Of a stretch of 64,000 bases of DNA, positions 40,400 to 50,909 are shown piece by piece; the first letter of the stretch is position 1; each line of letters begins with the position of its first letter. Source of the stretch: an uncultured Clostridiaceae bacterium (GTDB lineage Bacteria > Bacillota > Clostridia > TANB77 > CAG-508). Position numbers and translations under genes: made by a program. Where the stretch lies: the NCBI GenBank assembly GCA_947647275.1, contig CANSJQ010000004.1, forward strand, positions 1 to 64,000, given 5' to 3'. The notes under the pieces are model-generated. The model made no database searches. It had not been told where the DNA came from and saw nothing but the letters and a program-made list of their open reading frames with translations.

Positions 40400-41971
40400 A
40401 TGGATATAATTGGAACTAACATGGAAGAAAAACAAAGGAAGAGCAAAAAAGCAATGATAATAATAACTGCATTAATAGTATTTTTATTGATTGTAAGTAT
40501 TGTACTATTTGTAAGTATTTATTATTTAAAAGAAGCTCAGTTTAAATTTAATATAGATGGAAAAGCAATATCAACCAAAACAATGCAAACAGATTTATTT
40601 TTATATGAAGGAGATAACGTATATATTTCATTACCAGATATTGCTGAATTAATTGGCTACAAATATTATAATGGTGGATATAAACAATATACTGAAGATA
40701 AAAATCAATGTTACTTAGAAGGAAAAGATGAAATTGTAACATTTGAAAATGAAGAAAATACAATTTATAAAACACCAGTAGATGATTTAGATTATACTTA
40801 TTTTACAATAGATGAGCCGATAAAAAAGATGGCAAATGGAAAGCTATATATAAGTGCAAAGGGCTTAAATTTAGCATGTAACCTTCAATTTGCTTATAGT
40901 AAAGAAGAAAATGAAATTAAAATATATACTTTACCATATTTAACTAATTTATATGTAACAACATATAAAAATGCAGCAATAGAAGAAAACTTCAATAATC
41001 AGAAGGCATTATTATATGGACTATTAGTAGTACAAAATGTTGATAATACAGAAAAGACATCTTCAAATAACAACATTAGATATGGAATACACAATTTAGA
41101 AAATAAAGAAATAGTAGGTATGAAATATACAGACATTGAGTTTAATGAAGGTTCAGAAGAATTTATAGTAAAAACTGAAGAAAGCAAAGTTGGAATTATA
41201 ACTTCAGAAGGTGATACAAAGGTTAGCCCTCAATATGACGCATTAAAACAAATAGATAAAAATCTTAACTTATATATGGCAACTTCGAATGGCAAAAAAG
41301 GTGTAATAGAAAAGAATGGAAAAATATTAATATACCTAGAATATGATGAAATAGGAATAGATAGTACAAAATTCCCAACAAATGATATAAAAAATAAATA
41401 TATATTATTTAATAATGCAATTCCAGTAAAACAAAATGGATTATGGGGAATGTTTAATATAAAAGGCGAGAAAATTTTACCAGTAGATTATTATACATTA
41501 GGTTGTATATCAGAAAGTGGAAGCTCTAATAGAAATGCAAATAATATATTAATAATACCAGAGGTTAAAGGTATAGTTGTATCTAAGCAATTTGATATAA
41601 ATAACAGAAAGACACCATATTATGGAATTGTAAATTCTAAAGGACAAGAAATGATAAATATGGGACTAGAATCAGTATATTCAATAATTTCTAATGGTCA
41701 AGAACAGTATACAATGATTTATCAAGGAAAATCATATGATCTTGTACAATATATGGAACAATATATAAACCCAGACTTATGGAGATATAATGAAAATGAA
41801 TATGATGATAAAAACAATACAATTGTTGATATAGATATGGACATTAATAAAAACCAAAATACTATAACAAATGAAACTACAAATGTTATACAAACAAATA
41901 CAACTAATACAGAACCAGTAAGTTCAAATATACAATCAAATGAAATAAATACAAATATGGAGTTAAATTAA
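40400..41971 (+). CDS. membrane-anchored WG-repeat protein
   Basis: 523 residues. A membrane helix (about residues 18-42) precedes a copper-amine-oxidase-N-terminal-like stalk (NVYISLPDIAELIGYKYYNG...NGKLYISAKGLNLACN). WG-type repeats follow (KVGIITSEGDTKVSPQYD, KKGVIEKNGKILIYLEYDEI, LWGMFNIKGEKILPVDYY), then a Thr/Asn-rich tail. Exposed outside the membrane and probably a binding protein. AGGAGGGTG precedes the ATG, close behind tgt (24 bp). Confidence 0.75.
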   Translation: MDIIGTNMEEKQRKSKKAMIIITALIVFLLIVSIVLFVSIYYLKEAQFKFNIDGKAISTKTMQTDLFLYEGDNVYISLPDIAELIGYKYYNGGYKQYTEDKNQCYLEGKDEIVTFENEENTIYKTPVDDLDYTYFTIDEPIKKMANGKLYISAKGLNLACNLQFAYSKEENEIKIYTLPYLTNLYVTTYKNAAIEENFNNQKALLYGLLVVQNVDNTEKTSSNNNIRYGIHNLENKEIVGMKYTDIEFNEGSEEFIVKTEESKVGIITSEGDTKVSPQYDALKQIDKNLNLYMATSNGKKGVIEKNGKILIYLEYDEIGIDSTKFPTNDIKNKYILFNNAIPVKQNGLWGMFNIKGEKILPVDYYTLGCISESGSSNRNANNILIIPEVKGIVVSKQFDINNRKTPYYGIVNSKGQEMINMGLESVYSIISNGQEQYTMIYQGKSYDLVQYMEQYINPDLWRYNENEYDDKNNTIVDIDMDINKNQNTITNETTNVIQTNTTNTEPVSSNIQSNEINTNMELN

Positions 41972-42012
41972 AAAATATAACGATTGACTTAAAAGCCAAT
42001 CGTTATATTTTT
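41971..42012. terminator. bidirectional terminator
   Basis: Stem AAAAATATAACGATTG and complement, with long T-run, between convergent genes. Confidence 0.85.
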
Positions 42013-42645
42013 TTAAGCATTTTTAAGCATAGCAAAAAAGCTTTCCAAATAAGTACCATCAAACTTAGGCTTATCTGCTTTCCAGAAAACATCCCAAGCA
42101 GTTTTAGCACAATTTTCTATAATTTCCTGAATCTGTTTAATACTTATCATTTCATAAGTAGCTTTTTCAATACTACATCGATTATCATTACAATATAATC
42201 GTGCTTGCAAATCAAAATCTAACTTATCGCAAAGATATGCAAATTTAGCCTCAGGTGTTTCTTTAGCTTCAAATTCATCAAAAAGAGATATAAGAATATC
42301 GCCTTTTTTTAAATTAGAACAAATAGAAACAACAGCTTCTCTTTCACGTTTAGCTTTTGACTTAGAATCAACACCATCATATGCGGTAATATCTCCAATT
42401 ATTGATTCACCAATTTCATGAATAGAAAGCATTGCAATTACATGCTCAATATTTACATCAATATCATATTCAGAATAAAGAGCCCAAGCCAAATGTTGAG
42501 CACTTGTAGTATGGTCATTCACTGATTCACGTCTACCTGTAATATTCCATTTTATCCAACCAGTCCGTTCTTTTTCTTTCAAAACAGAAAGATTATCATA
42601 AAAGTCAAGTACAGTAAAGAAACTCATTAATTCACTTTTTTCCAT
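42013..42645 (-). CDS. YfbR-type HD-domain 5'-nucleotidase-like protein
   Basis: 210 residues. Start chosen at ATG 42645, where AGGAGG lies 8 nt upstream on the minus strand. The longer frame to 42699 lacks one. The order LKEKERTGWIKWNI, RESVNDHTTSAQHLAWALY (metal His) and MLSIHEIGESIIGD (HE/HD pair), then a later DKLDFDLQAR Asp, fits YfbR-like HD phosphohydrolases acting on deoxynucleoside monophosphates. The Arg in ERTGW is strongly conserved in the family and is encoded here by CGG (42565-42567). Confidence 0.8.
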   Translation of the reverse strand: MEKSELMSFFTVLDFYDNLSVLKEKERTGWIKWNITGRRESVNDHTTSAQHLAWALYSEYDIDVNIEHVIAMLSIHEIGESIIGDITAYDGVDSKSKAKREREAVVSICSNLKKGDILISLFDEFEAKETPEAKFAYLCDKLDFDLQARLYCNDNRCSIEKATYEMISIKQIQEIIENCAKTAWDVFWKADKPKFDGTYLESFFAMLKNA

Positions 42646-42830
42646 AAACAATTTCCTCCTTAAAAATTTTTTTACAATGAAGTACACATTAAACTGCAAA
42701 GAGGACTTCTTAATTATTATTGCATAGAGTATATCAGAAAATTATGTGAAATACAATACAAATATTTTAGTTTGATGAAAGAAACAAAAAAATAGTTATA
42801 CTCATATAGTATACTAGGAGGTTTTATGCT

Positions 42831-43475
42831 ATGAATCAAATAGAAAAAAAGACAATAAAAGGAGAGATGAAGTATAAAAATATAGTTATACTTACATACA
42901 AAATAGAGTATCCTCAAATAAATTCTTCTAAATATACGTTTGGAAAAGAAATATTTAATAATTATAATAAAAATAAGGCAATTAACTTAGAAAAATATGT
43001 AAGAACAGACTTATATGAAAATGCCAAAGAAGTATATGAATATAATATTGAAAATGGATACCCAATAATGGTATATGAAGTAATATCAGAATATGATATA
43101 ACCTATAATGAAGGATTTATTGTAAGCTTATACCAAGACGAATACCAATTTACAGGAGGAGCACACGGAAGTACAATAAGAACTTCTCAAAACTGGAATT
43201 TAAAAGATGCAAGTATAATACCATTATCATACTTCTTTCCTAATAACCAATATTATACAATTGACATATTAAAAGAAATAAATAAACAAATAAAAACACA
43301 AATACAAGAAGGAAAAAATCAATATTTTGAAAACTACTGTGAACTAGTATTAGAAACATTTAATTTAAATAGCTATTATATCACACCAAATGCAATAGCA
43401 ATATATTTTCAACAATACGATATAGCACCATACTCAAGTGGAATACCAGTATTTTTAATTAATAAAGTACACTAG
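42831..43475 (+). CDS. RsiV/DUF3298-like protein
   Basis: 214 residues. YQFTGGAHGSTIRTSQNWNL followed by IIPLSYFF and FQQYDIAPYSSGIP is the DUF3298/RsiV C-terminal domain seen in anti-sigma factors and secreted lysozyme-binding proteins. Here no membrane helix or signal peptide is visible, so it is a free-standing domain. GGAGG lies 12-13 nt before the ATG. Confidence 0.75.
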   Translation: MNQIEKKTIKGEMKYKNIVILTYKIEYPQINSSKYTFGKEIFNNYNKNKAINLEKYVRTDLYENAKEVYEYNIENGYPIMVYEVISEYDITYNEGFIVSLYQDEYQFTGGAHGSTIRTSQNWNLKDASIIPLSYFFPNNQYYTIDILKEINKQIKTQIQEGKNQYFENYCELVLETFNLNSYYITPNAIAIYFQQYDIAPYSSGIPVFLINKVH

Positions 43476-43489
43476 GGGTGGTCTTTTGT

Positions 43490-43538
43490 TATATTCTAAG
43501 AGCTTTTGAACTAATAGATGAAAAGCTCTTAGAATATA
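43490..43538. repeat. perfect 18-bp inverted repeat
   Basis: Arms TATATTCTAAGAGCTTTT and exact complement around 13 bp, directly after the 42831 gene. The TATATTCT start of the arm recalls the palindrome at 19427. Confidence 0.75.
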
Positions 43539-43880
43539 AATATGACAATTTTAAGAATTGATTTATAGTTTTTGCTATTTAGCAATTCTTAAATTCATTT
43601 TTGCTCCGAAATTATAACAGTGGGGACACTCATTAAATAAAGAAGCAAATAGAAAAGGGTCATTGTAAACTGTTAAAGATTATGATAAAATCAAAATATA
43701 AAAAAGTATCGAAAAATAAATAAAAAATATGTAAGAGAAGGAAAAATTGAGCATATGATATAACAAATAGAATTATATAAAGAAAGATTATTTAGTAAAA
43801 ATACTTAATGACTTTTTATATACCAATTAAAAACATTAGACATATTTTTAATAAAATAAATTATATAATTAGGAGAAAAA
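43539..43880. other. gene-free intergenic stretch
   Basis: AT-rich, no gene seen. It holds a second palindrome TTAAGAATTG (43551-43560) / CAATTCTTAA (43583-43592) and a short GTGGGGACACTC sequence (about 43620) related to the GGGAC repeats. The ribosome site TAGGAG precedes the ogt start. Confidence 0.6.
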
Positions 43881-44345
43881 ATGGAATATTGGAATACATA
43901 TAAAACAAAGATAGGAACACTTATAATAGTAGAAAATGAAGATAGAATATCAAAGATAGAAACAGTAAAAACAAATATGGAATATTCTAAAGGAGAAAAA
44001 GTAGAAACACGACTAATAAAAAAAGCCTATGAGCAAATAACAGAATACTTAGAAGGAAAAAGAAAAGAATTTACATTACCACTATTAATAAAAGGAACTA
44101 CATTTCAAGAAAAAGTATGGAATGAACTACTAAAAATACCATATGGAGAAACAAAAACTTATGTAGAAATAGCAAAAAAAATAGGAAAAGAAAAAGCCTC
44201 AAGAGCAGTAGGCGGAGCATGCCATAACAATCCAATTATGATAGTAGTACCATGCCATAGAGTAATTGGCAGTAATAAAAAATTAGTAGGATATGCAGGA
44301 GGATTAGATATAAAAGAAATGTTATTAAAATTAGAGCAGAAGTAA
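43881..44345 (+). CDS. ogt: methylated-DNA--protein-cysteine methyltransferase
   Basis: 154 residues. Suicide repair of O6-alkylguanine. C-terminal DNA-binding domain with TFQEKVWNELLKIPYGETKTY, GKEKASRAVGGACHNNP and the acceptor Cys in IVVPCHRVIG. A short N-terminal domain precedes it, as in Ogt-type enzymes. Normal length. Confidence 0.93.
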   Translation: MEYWNTYKTKIGTLIIVENEDRISKIETVKTNMEYSKGEKVETRLIKKAYEQITEYLEGKRKEFTLPLLIKGTTFQEKVWNELLKIPYGETKTYVEIAKKIGKEKASRAVGGACHNNPIMIVVPCHRVIGSNKKLVGYAGGLDIKEMLLKLEQK

Positions 44346-44554
44346 TAATATGGAAATAAGAAAGATGATATGTTCATCTTTTTTTGTTGTATTGCATAAA
44401 AAAGATTAATAAAATTATTGTAAGGGAGTCTTCTTTTATTATAAATAACAGCAATCAACTTAAAATTCATTATGTGAAAACTATGTGAAATTGCTAGAAA
44501 AGTGAATATAAATATGATAATATAGAAAAATATCTATAAGAGAGGAATGTATAA

Positions 44555-45256
44555 ATGGCATATATAGAATTTAAAAATGTAAATAAAGAATATAAAATGG
44601 GAGAAGTAACAATAAAAGCTTTAGATAATACAAACTTTAGTATAGAAAAAGGAGAGCTAGTGGTTATAGTAGGTCCAAGTGGAGCAGGAAAAACCACCAC
44701 ACTAAACATATTAGGTGGAATGGACAGTGTAACATCAGGCGAAGTAATAGTAGACGGAAAACAAGTAAATAAATTAAGCAACAAAGAGCTAATAAAATAC
44801 AGAAGAGAAGACATAGGCTTCATATTCCAATTCTATAATTTAGTACAAAACCTAACAGCAGTAGAAAATGTAGAACTAGCAGTACAAATATGTAAAGACT
44901 CATTAGACCCAGAAACAATAATAGAAAAAGTAGGTTTAAAAGAAAGAAAAGGAAACTTCCCATCACAATTATCAGGAGGAGAGCAACAAAGGGTAGCAAT
45001 AGCAAGAGCAATAGCCAAAAATCCAAAGCTACTATTATGTGACGAACCAACAGGAGCGCTAGACTACAAAACGGGAAAACAAATACTAAAACTTCTGCAA
45101 GACACATCAAGAAAAGAAAAAATGACAGTAATAATAATAACCCACAACACAGCACTAGCACCAATGGCCGATAAAGTAATACACTTCAAAAACGGAAGAG
45201 CAGAAAAAATAGAAACAAATGAAAAACCAACATCAATAGAAGAAATAGAGTGGTAG
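44555..45256 (+). CDS. ABC transporter ATP-binding protein (MacB/LolD type)
   Basis: 233 residues. Walker [16 protein letters not shown]-loop FIFQFYNLV, signature [17 protein letters not shown], Walker [14 protein letters not shown], switch His in IITHNTAL. It pairs with the FtsX/MacB-type permease at 45333, separated by 76 bp that contain a dispersed repeat. Such pairs export peptides or lipids or act in stress signalling; the substrate is unknown. Confidence 0.9.
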   Translation: MAYIEFKNVNKEYKMGEVTIKALDNTNFSIEKGELVVIVGPSGAGKTTTLNILGGMDSVTSGEVIVDGKQVNKLSNKELIKYRREDIGFIFQFYNLVQNLTAVENVELAVQICKDSLDPETIIEKVGLKERKGNFPSQLSGGEQQRVAIARAIAKNPKLLLCDEPTGALDYKTGKQILKLLQDTSRKEKMTVIIITHNTALAPMADKVIHFKNGRAEKIETNEKPTSIEEIEW

Positions 45257-45259
45257 TTC

Positions 45260-45303
45260 ACATTGGGGACGTTTCCTAATGGGATATCTGTCACTTTTGG
45301 GAA
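45260..45303. repeat. dispersed GGGAC/GTCCC-type repeat, copy 3 (inverted)
   Basis: CATTGGGGACGTTTCCTAAT then GGGATATCTGTCACTTTTGG: the reverse complement of copies at 91 and 29484, inserted between the ABC ATPase and permease genes. Confidence 0.75.
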
Positions 45304-45332
45304 CTTAAAATTAATTAAGAAGAAGGAAGAAA

Positions 45333-48300
45333 ATGAAAAAAGCGCTATTAAAAGATAGTTTGAAAGAAATTAGAAATACATATAAAAGGTTTATTTCCAT
45401 TTTATTAATGGCTTTTTTAGGTGTGGGCTTTTTTGCAGGAATGAGAGCTGCAAGCCCAGATATGATAACTACTATTGATAATTATTTTGATAGCCAAAAT
45501 GTGTATGATATACAGATTCTTTCTACTTTAGGCTTAACTAATGAAGATATAGAAGCATTAGAACAGGTAGAAGGTGTACAAAAAGCTTATGGCGAATATA
45601 GTGAAGATATTTTAATTAATTATGAAGATACAGAAATTGTAACTAAAGTATTGCCAATAGATGATATAAATAAGGTAGCACTATTAGAAGGAAGAATGCC
45701 TGAAAACAAAAATGAGTGCTTAGTTGAGAAAACATTTTGTAGTAGAACAGGAAAGAAAATTGGAGATAACCTTATTATTGAGGAAGCAGATGACAGTATA
45801 ATAAAGGAAAAAGAAATTACTATTGTAGGAACAATGAATAGCCCACTATATGTTTCAAGGCAAAGGGATACTTCAAAATTGGGCTCTGGAATGGTAAGCT
45901 ATAATATGTATTTACTAAAGGAAAGCTTTGACTCAGAAGTGTATACAGGAGTATATATAGAGCTAGAAAATTCTAAGCAAATGATAACAGATTCAGAAGA
46001 ATATAATAACTACATACAAGAAATGACTAAGAAAATAGAACAAATAAAAGTACAAAGGGAAACTGCAAGGTATAATCAAGTAAAAGATTTAGCACAAGAA
46101 AAAGTAGAAGAAGGAGAAACAAAATTAAAAGAAGAAAAAACGACAGCTGAAAATAAATTAAAAGAAGCAGAAAATGAAATTATAGAAGGAGAAAAACAAT
46201 TAAAAAATGCTGAAATTACTTTAAATAATAAAAGTAAAGAAGCAGAGCAAAAATTTAAATTAGCAGAAGAAAGAATAAAAACAGCTAAAGCTAAAATTAA
46301 AGAAGAAGAGGAAAACTTTAAAAAAGAAGAGCAAAATGCTAATGCACAAATACAACTTTTAAATAAACAAAAACAAGAATTGCAAGCTAATTTGCAAAGT
46401 ATAAACACAAATATACAACAGCTACAAAATAAGTTAGATAAAATAAATGAAAGCCTTAATAGCAATAATCTAACACAAGAAGAAATAGCTAGCCTTCAAG
46501 AACAAAAAGAAAATATAGAAAATACATTAAAAAATATAAAAGCACAAAAGGCTGGGTTAGAGGCTACACTGTTAAGTATAAATAGTGGATTAGAACAAAT
46601 ACAAAATGGAATAAAAGAAGGAAAAGAAAAATTAAACGATGCTAAAACTACACTAGAAAACAATGAAAAAGAATTAAACAAAACAAAAGAGTTAACAAAT
46701 AAGCAATTAGAAAGAGCAAAACAAGAAATAAATGACTCAAAAAAACAACTAGAAGAAGGAAGAAAAACTTTTGAAATAAATAAGGCAGAATATGAAGGAA
46801 AAATAAAAGAAGCAGAAAAGGAACTATCAGACGCAAAGCAAAAAATACAAGAAATAGAGCATCCAACTTGGTATATATTAGGCAGAGATTCAAACCCAGG
46901 TTATAGTGGTTTTATGCAAGATACAAAAAGTATAGAAAATTTAGGAAGAGTATTTCCAATAGTATTTTTTGTTATAGCAACACTTATATCACTAACTTCT
47001 ATGACTAGAATGGTAGAAGAGCAAAGAGTGCAAATAGGAACAATGAAGGCATTAGGATATAACAAAGCACAAATTGCAAGTAAATATTTATTATATTCTG
47101 GTTTAGCTTGCCTAATTGGTGGAAGTATAGGAATGATAATAGGCTTTGAAACACTTCCAAGAATTATATGGATGATGTATAGCATGATGTATGTAATACC
47201 AAACTTTGTTGCAAGTTTTAATGTATATTTTGCTATATTAGGCTTAGGGTTAGCAAGTGTATGTATAATAGGAGCAAGTTTATATACAGTTTTAAAAATA
47301 GTAGGGGATACCCCAGCACAACTAATGAGGCCAAAAGCTCCAAAGGCAGGAAAACGAATATTATTAGAAAGAATTTCTTTTATATGGAAAAATTTAAGTT
47401 TTAGTAAAAAAGTAACGGTTCGTAATATATTTAGGTATAAAAAAAGAGTATTTATGACAATAGTAGGAATTGCAGGAAGTACAGCACTTATATTAACAGG
47501 CTTTGGAATAAAAGATGCAATTTCAGATATTCTAATAAAACAATATGAAAATGTGTATAACTATGATATGCAAATAAGTTTAAAAAGTGACTTAGAAGAA
47601 ACAGATGCAGAAAAATTTATTAAAACCTTAGAAGAAAAAGAAGAAATCAATAAAATAGCAGAGGCTAATATGACATCTGGAGCATTAGCAAATGGCGAAA
47701 GTGAAGAAGCGGTACAAATTATTATAGCAAAAGATGAAAAAATAAATGAACTAATACATTTGTCAGATAGGAAAACAAAAAAAGGAGTTAAATTAGAAGA
47801 AGGAAAAATAGCTATAACAGATAAAGTGGCAGAATTATTAGAAGTAAAAAAAGGAGATAGCATAATATTAAAAGATGCAGATGGAAAAGAAAATAGTGTA
47901 ATAATTTCAGATATTGTAGAAAATTATATTTATCACTATGTATATATGCCTAAAAGCTTATATGAACAGCTATATGGAAAATATGATACTAATGTACTAT
48001 TTGTACAAAATAATGTAAAAGATAATCAGGAAGAAGAACTAGCAAGTAAGCTTCTAAAAGAGCCAAATGTAAATACAGTATCATTAAGCTCCAACATGGA
48101 AAATGTAATGGATGACATGATGAAAAACCTAAATTATGTTGTAGTTATATTAATAGTATCAGCAGGAACGTTAGCATTTGTAGTATTATATAACTTATCA
48201 AATATAAATATAAGTGAAAGAATAAGAGAACTTGCAAGTTTAAAAGTACTAGGTTTTTATGATAAGGAAGTATATGACTATGTAACAAGAGAAACAGCAA

Positions 48301-48530
48301 TATTAACATCAATAGGAATAATATTTGGATTAATAGGAGGATATTTTTTAAGTATATTTATAATAAAAACCTGTGAAATAAATGTATTAAGGTTTGGCCA
48401 AGAAATATCAATATTAAGTTATATATATTCAATAGCAATAACAGTAATATTTACACTAATAGTAAATATAGTAACATATTTTGCTTTAAAGAAAATTGAT
48501 ATGATTGAAAGTTTGAAAAGTATAGAATAA
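45333..48530 (+). CDS. FtsX/MacB-family ABC permease with long coiled coil
   Basis: 1,065 residues. First membrane helix at about 18-38 (RFISILLMAFLGVGFFAGMR), then a MacB-like extracellular domain. A long coiled coil (about residues 230-510, Glu/Lys/Gln heptads) contains the adenine-rich stretch of the gene. A FtsX helix set follows (about 545-680), then a second extracellular domain and a final FtsX helix set (about 945-1055, VVVILIVSAGTLAFVVLYNL). The fold is that of large clostridial export permeases. Partner of the 44555 ATPase. Confidence 0.88.
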   Translation: MKKALLKDSLKEIRNTYKRFISILLMAFLGVGFFAGMRAASPDMITTIDNYFDSQNVYDIQILSTLGLTNEDIEALEQVEGVQKAYGEYSEDILINYEDTEIVTKVLPIDDINKVALLEGRMPENKNECLVEKTFCSRTGKKIGDNLIIEEADDSIIKEKEITIVGTMNSPLYVSRQRDTSKLGSGMVSYNMYLLKESFDSEVYTGVYIELENSKQMITDSEEYNNYIQEMTKKIEQIKVQRETARYNQVKDLAQEKVEEGETKLKEEKTTAENKLKEAENEIIEGEKQLKNAEITLNNKSKEAEQKFKLAEERIKTAKAKIKEEEENFKKEEQNANAQIQLLNKQKQELQANLQSINTNIQQLQNKLDKINESLNSNNLTQEEIASLQEQKENIENTLKNIKAQKAGLEATLLSINSGLEQIQNGIKEGKEKLNDAKTTLENNEKELNKTKELTNKQLERAKQEINDSKKQLEEGRKTFEINKAEYEGKIKEAEKELSDAKQKIQEIEHPTWYILGRDSNPGYSGFMQDTKSIENLGRVFPIVFFVIATLISLTSMTRMVEEQRVQIGTMKALGYNKAQIASKYLLYSGLACLIGGSIGMIIGFETLPRIIWMMYSMMYVIPNFVASFNVYFAILGLGLASVCIIGASLYTVLKIVGDTPAQLMRPKAPKAGKRILLERISFIWKNLSFSKKVTVRNIFRYKKRVFMTIVGIAGSTALILTGFGIKDAISDILIKQYENVYNYDMQISLKSDLEETDAEKFIKTLEEKEEINKIAEANMTSGALANGESEEAVQIIIAKDEKINELIHLSDRKTKKGVKLEEGKIAITDKVAELLEVKKGDSIILKDADGKENSVIISDIVENYIYHYVYMPKSLYEQLYGKYDTNVLFVQNNVKDNQEEELASKLLKEPNVNTVSLSSNMENVMDDMMKNLNYVVVILIVSAGTLAFVVLYNLSNINISERIRELASLKVLGFYDKEVYDYVTRETAILTSIGIIFGLIGGYFLSIFIIKTCEINVLRFGQEISILSYIYSIAITVIFTLIVNIVTYFALKKIDMIESLKSIE

Positions 48531-48536
48531 AAATGT

Positions 48537-48578
48537 AAAAAGCAAGCAATGATAGTATTTCTATCTTTGCTTGCTTTT
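48537..48578. terminator. intrinsic terminator
   Basis: Stem AAAAGCAAGCAA/TTGCTTGCTTTT with inner GATAG/CTATC. Confidence 0.85.
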
Positions 48579-48644
48579 AGTAATTTTAATAATCCAATTT
48601 ATTAAGCTTCCTTTTATTATCAATATGTCTATGTGCACAGGATA

Positions 48645-48995
48645 TTAAGTAACATACAAGAAGTAAAATAAGAATAAATAAAAAGTATTACTGTCATTCG
48701 TAAGTGTCAAATGATAAAAGACACCATTAGGAATAGATGTTATATCCGGAACTTCTCCATCGTGTACTACGTTTTCAAAAATGTCATATAAATATTCATA
48801 TTGTTCCTTTTGATTATCATAAGAATCTCTCCAATCCATATTAGTAATTTCAGGATTGTAGTTATAGTTTAAATAAGTAAATAAAGCTATAAGTGCAATA
48901 GAAACTATAATGAAACAAATCACATAAAAGACATATGCTACACCTTTCAACTTGTCAATGTCACATAAATACCGTTTTTGTTTTTCTTCCTTCAT
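48645..48995 (-). CDS. small membrane protein, unknown
   Basis: 116 residues with one clear helix (about 17-40, YVFYVICFIIVSIALIALF), a soluble middle (DWRDSYDNQKEQYEYLYDI) and a hydrophobic C terminus. AGGAGG precedes the ATG. Codon 8 is an in-frame CGG (48972-48974) read straight through. No family is recognised. Confidence 0.6.
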   Translation of the reverse strand: MKEEKQKRYLCDIDKLKGVAYVFYVICFIIVSIALIALFTYLNYNYNPEITNMDWRDSYDNQKEQYEYLYDIFENVVHDGEVPDITSIPNGVFYHLTLTNDSNTFYLFLFYFLYVT

Positions 48996-49316
48996 AAGTT
49001 ATCCTCCTTAAGAAACTATTGTTTAAAAGTTACAAAGTAATTAACAAAAAAACTTAATTTTATTACACCCACATTAAAAATATTTTTTGGAATTAGCTTA
49101 CAATTTGTATTTACAATTGATATTAGTATAACATAAAATATTTAAGAAAACAACTAAATTGACATAAATTCATAAAAACTATTGCTATTACTCCTAAAAT
49201 ATGATATAATGCTTACATTATTGAATATTGAAAACTCCTATTTTAGCATTATGAGGAGCTACGAAAGTAACTAAAAACAGCAGTGAAAATTAATATTTAA
49301 AGGAGGAAATTATAGT
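48996..49316 (+). promoter_or_regulatory. divergent intergenic region with promoter for the 49317 gene
   Basis: 321 bp without a gene. TTGCTA (49182-49187), a 17-nt spacer and TATAAT (49205-49210) point to the plus-strand gene. AAAGGAGG lies before ATG 49317. Confidence 0.65.
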
Positions 49317-49982
49317 ATGGATGGAATTATTATAGGAATAACAATTATTTTATGTATGGCACAGTTTATGGTATGCATATTTGTGGAACCCAAAATACCT
49401 ATAAAATTAAGAGAAACTGACACCTTACAACGGATAAGAAAGAGAAAAAGAAATTATGAGATATCAATACTTATTTTAGGAATATTAATGTTCATTTTCT
49501 TCTATTATGGAGTGAAAAATCAAATTCTTATTTTTGGTATGATATCTACATTCCTTATAATATTCTTTCTTACAGGTGCACGTACAATTCTTGATAGGAT
49601 AGAAAAGAAAGAAAAGCTATTAAAAGGAAATAATAGTTTTACTGTAGCAATGGAAAAAGTAAAGAACATGACATTAAAAGATAGTATAACAATAGTAGAT
49701 GAAGAATTACGGGAAGCTATTATTTTAGACGACATTGAAGAAATACAAGATATCCAAGCTCTTTTTAAAACAGGAGAAAAATATGTAGCAGGCTGTGCTA
49801 GGCAAAACTTAATTAAAATAATGAGTAAAACTTATCAGAACAAAATTATTAAAGCAAACATTAAAGGTGTTTGTTTAGAAGAACTTGAAGGAGATAAGTT
49901 TAAACTGATAATTACAACTCGAAGTAACAACACTTTTTCAGCTACTATTGAAAAGGTAGATTTACCTAAATGGATTAAATAA
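49317..49982 (+). CDS. membrane protein with soluble C-terminal domain, unknown
   Basis: 221 residues. Hydrophobic segments at about 4-22, 45-62 and 67-85, then a cytoplasmic helical/beta domain (LREAIILDDIEEIQDIQALF). No family is recognised. It holds two in-frame CGG codons (49431-49433 and 49710-49712), both read straight through. A +1 shift at either meets an early stop. It has its own promoter and terminator. Confidence 0.65.
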   Translation: MDGIIIGITIILCMAQFMVCIFVEPKIPIKLRETDTLQRIRKRKRNYEISILILGILMFIFFYYGVKNQILIFGMISTFLIIFFLTGARTILDRIEKKEKLLKGNNSFTVAMEKVKNMTLKDSITIVDEELREAIILDDIEEIQDIQALFKTGEKYVAGCARQNLIKIMSKTYQNKIIKANIKGVCLEELEGDKFKLIITTRSNNTFSATIEKVDLPKWIK

Positions 49983-50026
49983 CAAAATAGAAACCTTACT
50001 TGAAATTTAAGTAAGGTTTCTATTTT
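49983..50026 (+). terminator. intrinsic terminator
   Basis: 19-bp stem CAAAATAGAAACCTTACTT and complement, then CTTTTT. Confidence 0.85.
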
Positions 50027-50098
50027 GCTTTTTCAAATACTTATGATATAATTTGAAAAAATGAGAAAACTATATAAATAATATTAGGAGGAAAAAAC

Positions 50099-50773
50099 AT
50101 GCAAGAATTTGATTGGAAAAATAATGTAGATAATAGAGAGCAAAAGCAAAAGTTAGCAAAAAGGATAGCAAAAAGGGTAAAGGATGGAGATATAGTAGGT
50201 TTTGGCTCAGGAAGTACATCATACTTAGCAGTAGAAGAAATTGCAAAAAGGGTACATGAAGAAGGCTTAAAAATAAAAGCAATTCCAACATCAACTATAA
50301 TAGAAGAAATGTGTAAGAAACTAGAAATAGAAACAGTAACTTTAAGTGAAGCAAAGCCAGACTGGTGCTTTGATGGAGCAGATGAAGTAGACCCACTGGG
50401 CTGGCTAATTAAAGGAATGGGAGCTGCCCTATATAGAGAAAAAATGAATATAAAAGCATCAGAAGAAAACTATATATTAGTAGACAGTTCAAAATTTGTA
50501 GAAAAGTTAGGTGAAAACCATCCAGTACCAGTTGAATGTAAAGTAGATAAAATAGATACAGTGAAAGAAGCATTAAAAAAATTAGGTGCAACAAATGTAA
50601 TAATAAAAGAATCAAATGTAGGAAAAGGAATGCTAATAACAGATAACGGAAATGCACTATTATTCGCAGAGTTTCCAAAAATAGAAGCAGATTATGAAGA
50701 AAAAATAAATGAAATTGATGGAGTAGTAGAAAACGGACTTTTCATAGGATATGACTTAATTATTATTAAATAA
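50099..50773 (+). CDS. rpiA: ribose-5-phosphate isomerase A
   Basis: 224 residues. Interconverts ribose-5-P and ribulose-5-P in the pentose phosphate pathway. IVGFGSGSTSYLAVEEI, DGADEVDPLGWLIKGMGAALYREK and VDSSKFVEKLG contain the phosphate loop and catalytic Asp/Glu/Lys residues. Normal length. TAGGAGG precedes the ATG. Confidence 0.94.
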   Translation: MQEFDWKNNVDNREQKQKLAKRIAKRVKDGDIVGFGSGSTSYLAVEEIAKRVHEEGLKIKAIPTSTIIEEMCKKLEIETVTLSEAKPDWCFDGADEVDPLGWLIKGMGAALYREKMNIKASEENYILVDSSKFVEKLGENHPVPVECKVDKIDTVKEALKKLGATNVIIKESNVGKGMLITDNGNALLFAEFPKIEADYEEKINEIDGVVENGLFIGYDLIIIK

Positions 50774-50909
50774 AAGTAAGCAAAAACAATGCAATAAAGT
50801 AGATAAATGCTATTGATTTTCTATTAGGAAGAGTAGAATTATAATTGATAGATATAAAAGACAAATTTTATTAAGTTAGGAATATACAAAAACAGCTTTT
50901 TAGAATAAA

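Noticed and set aside
46076..46893. Ser/Phe/Leu-rich minus-strand open frames opposite the permease coiled coil
   Set aside because: Shadow frames caused by adenine-rich codons on the plus strand.
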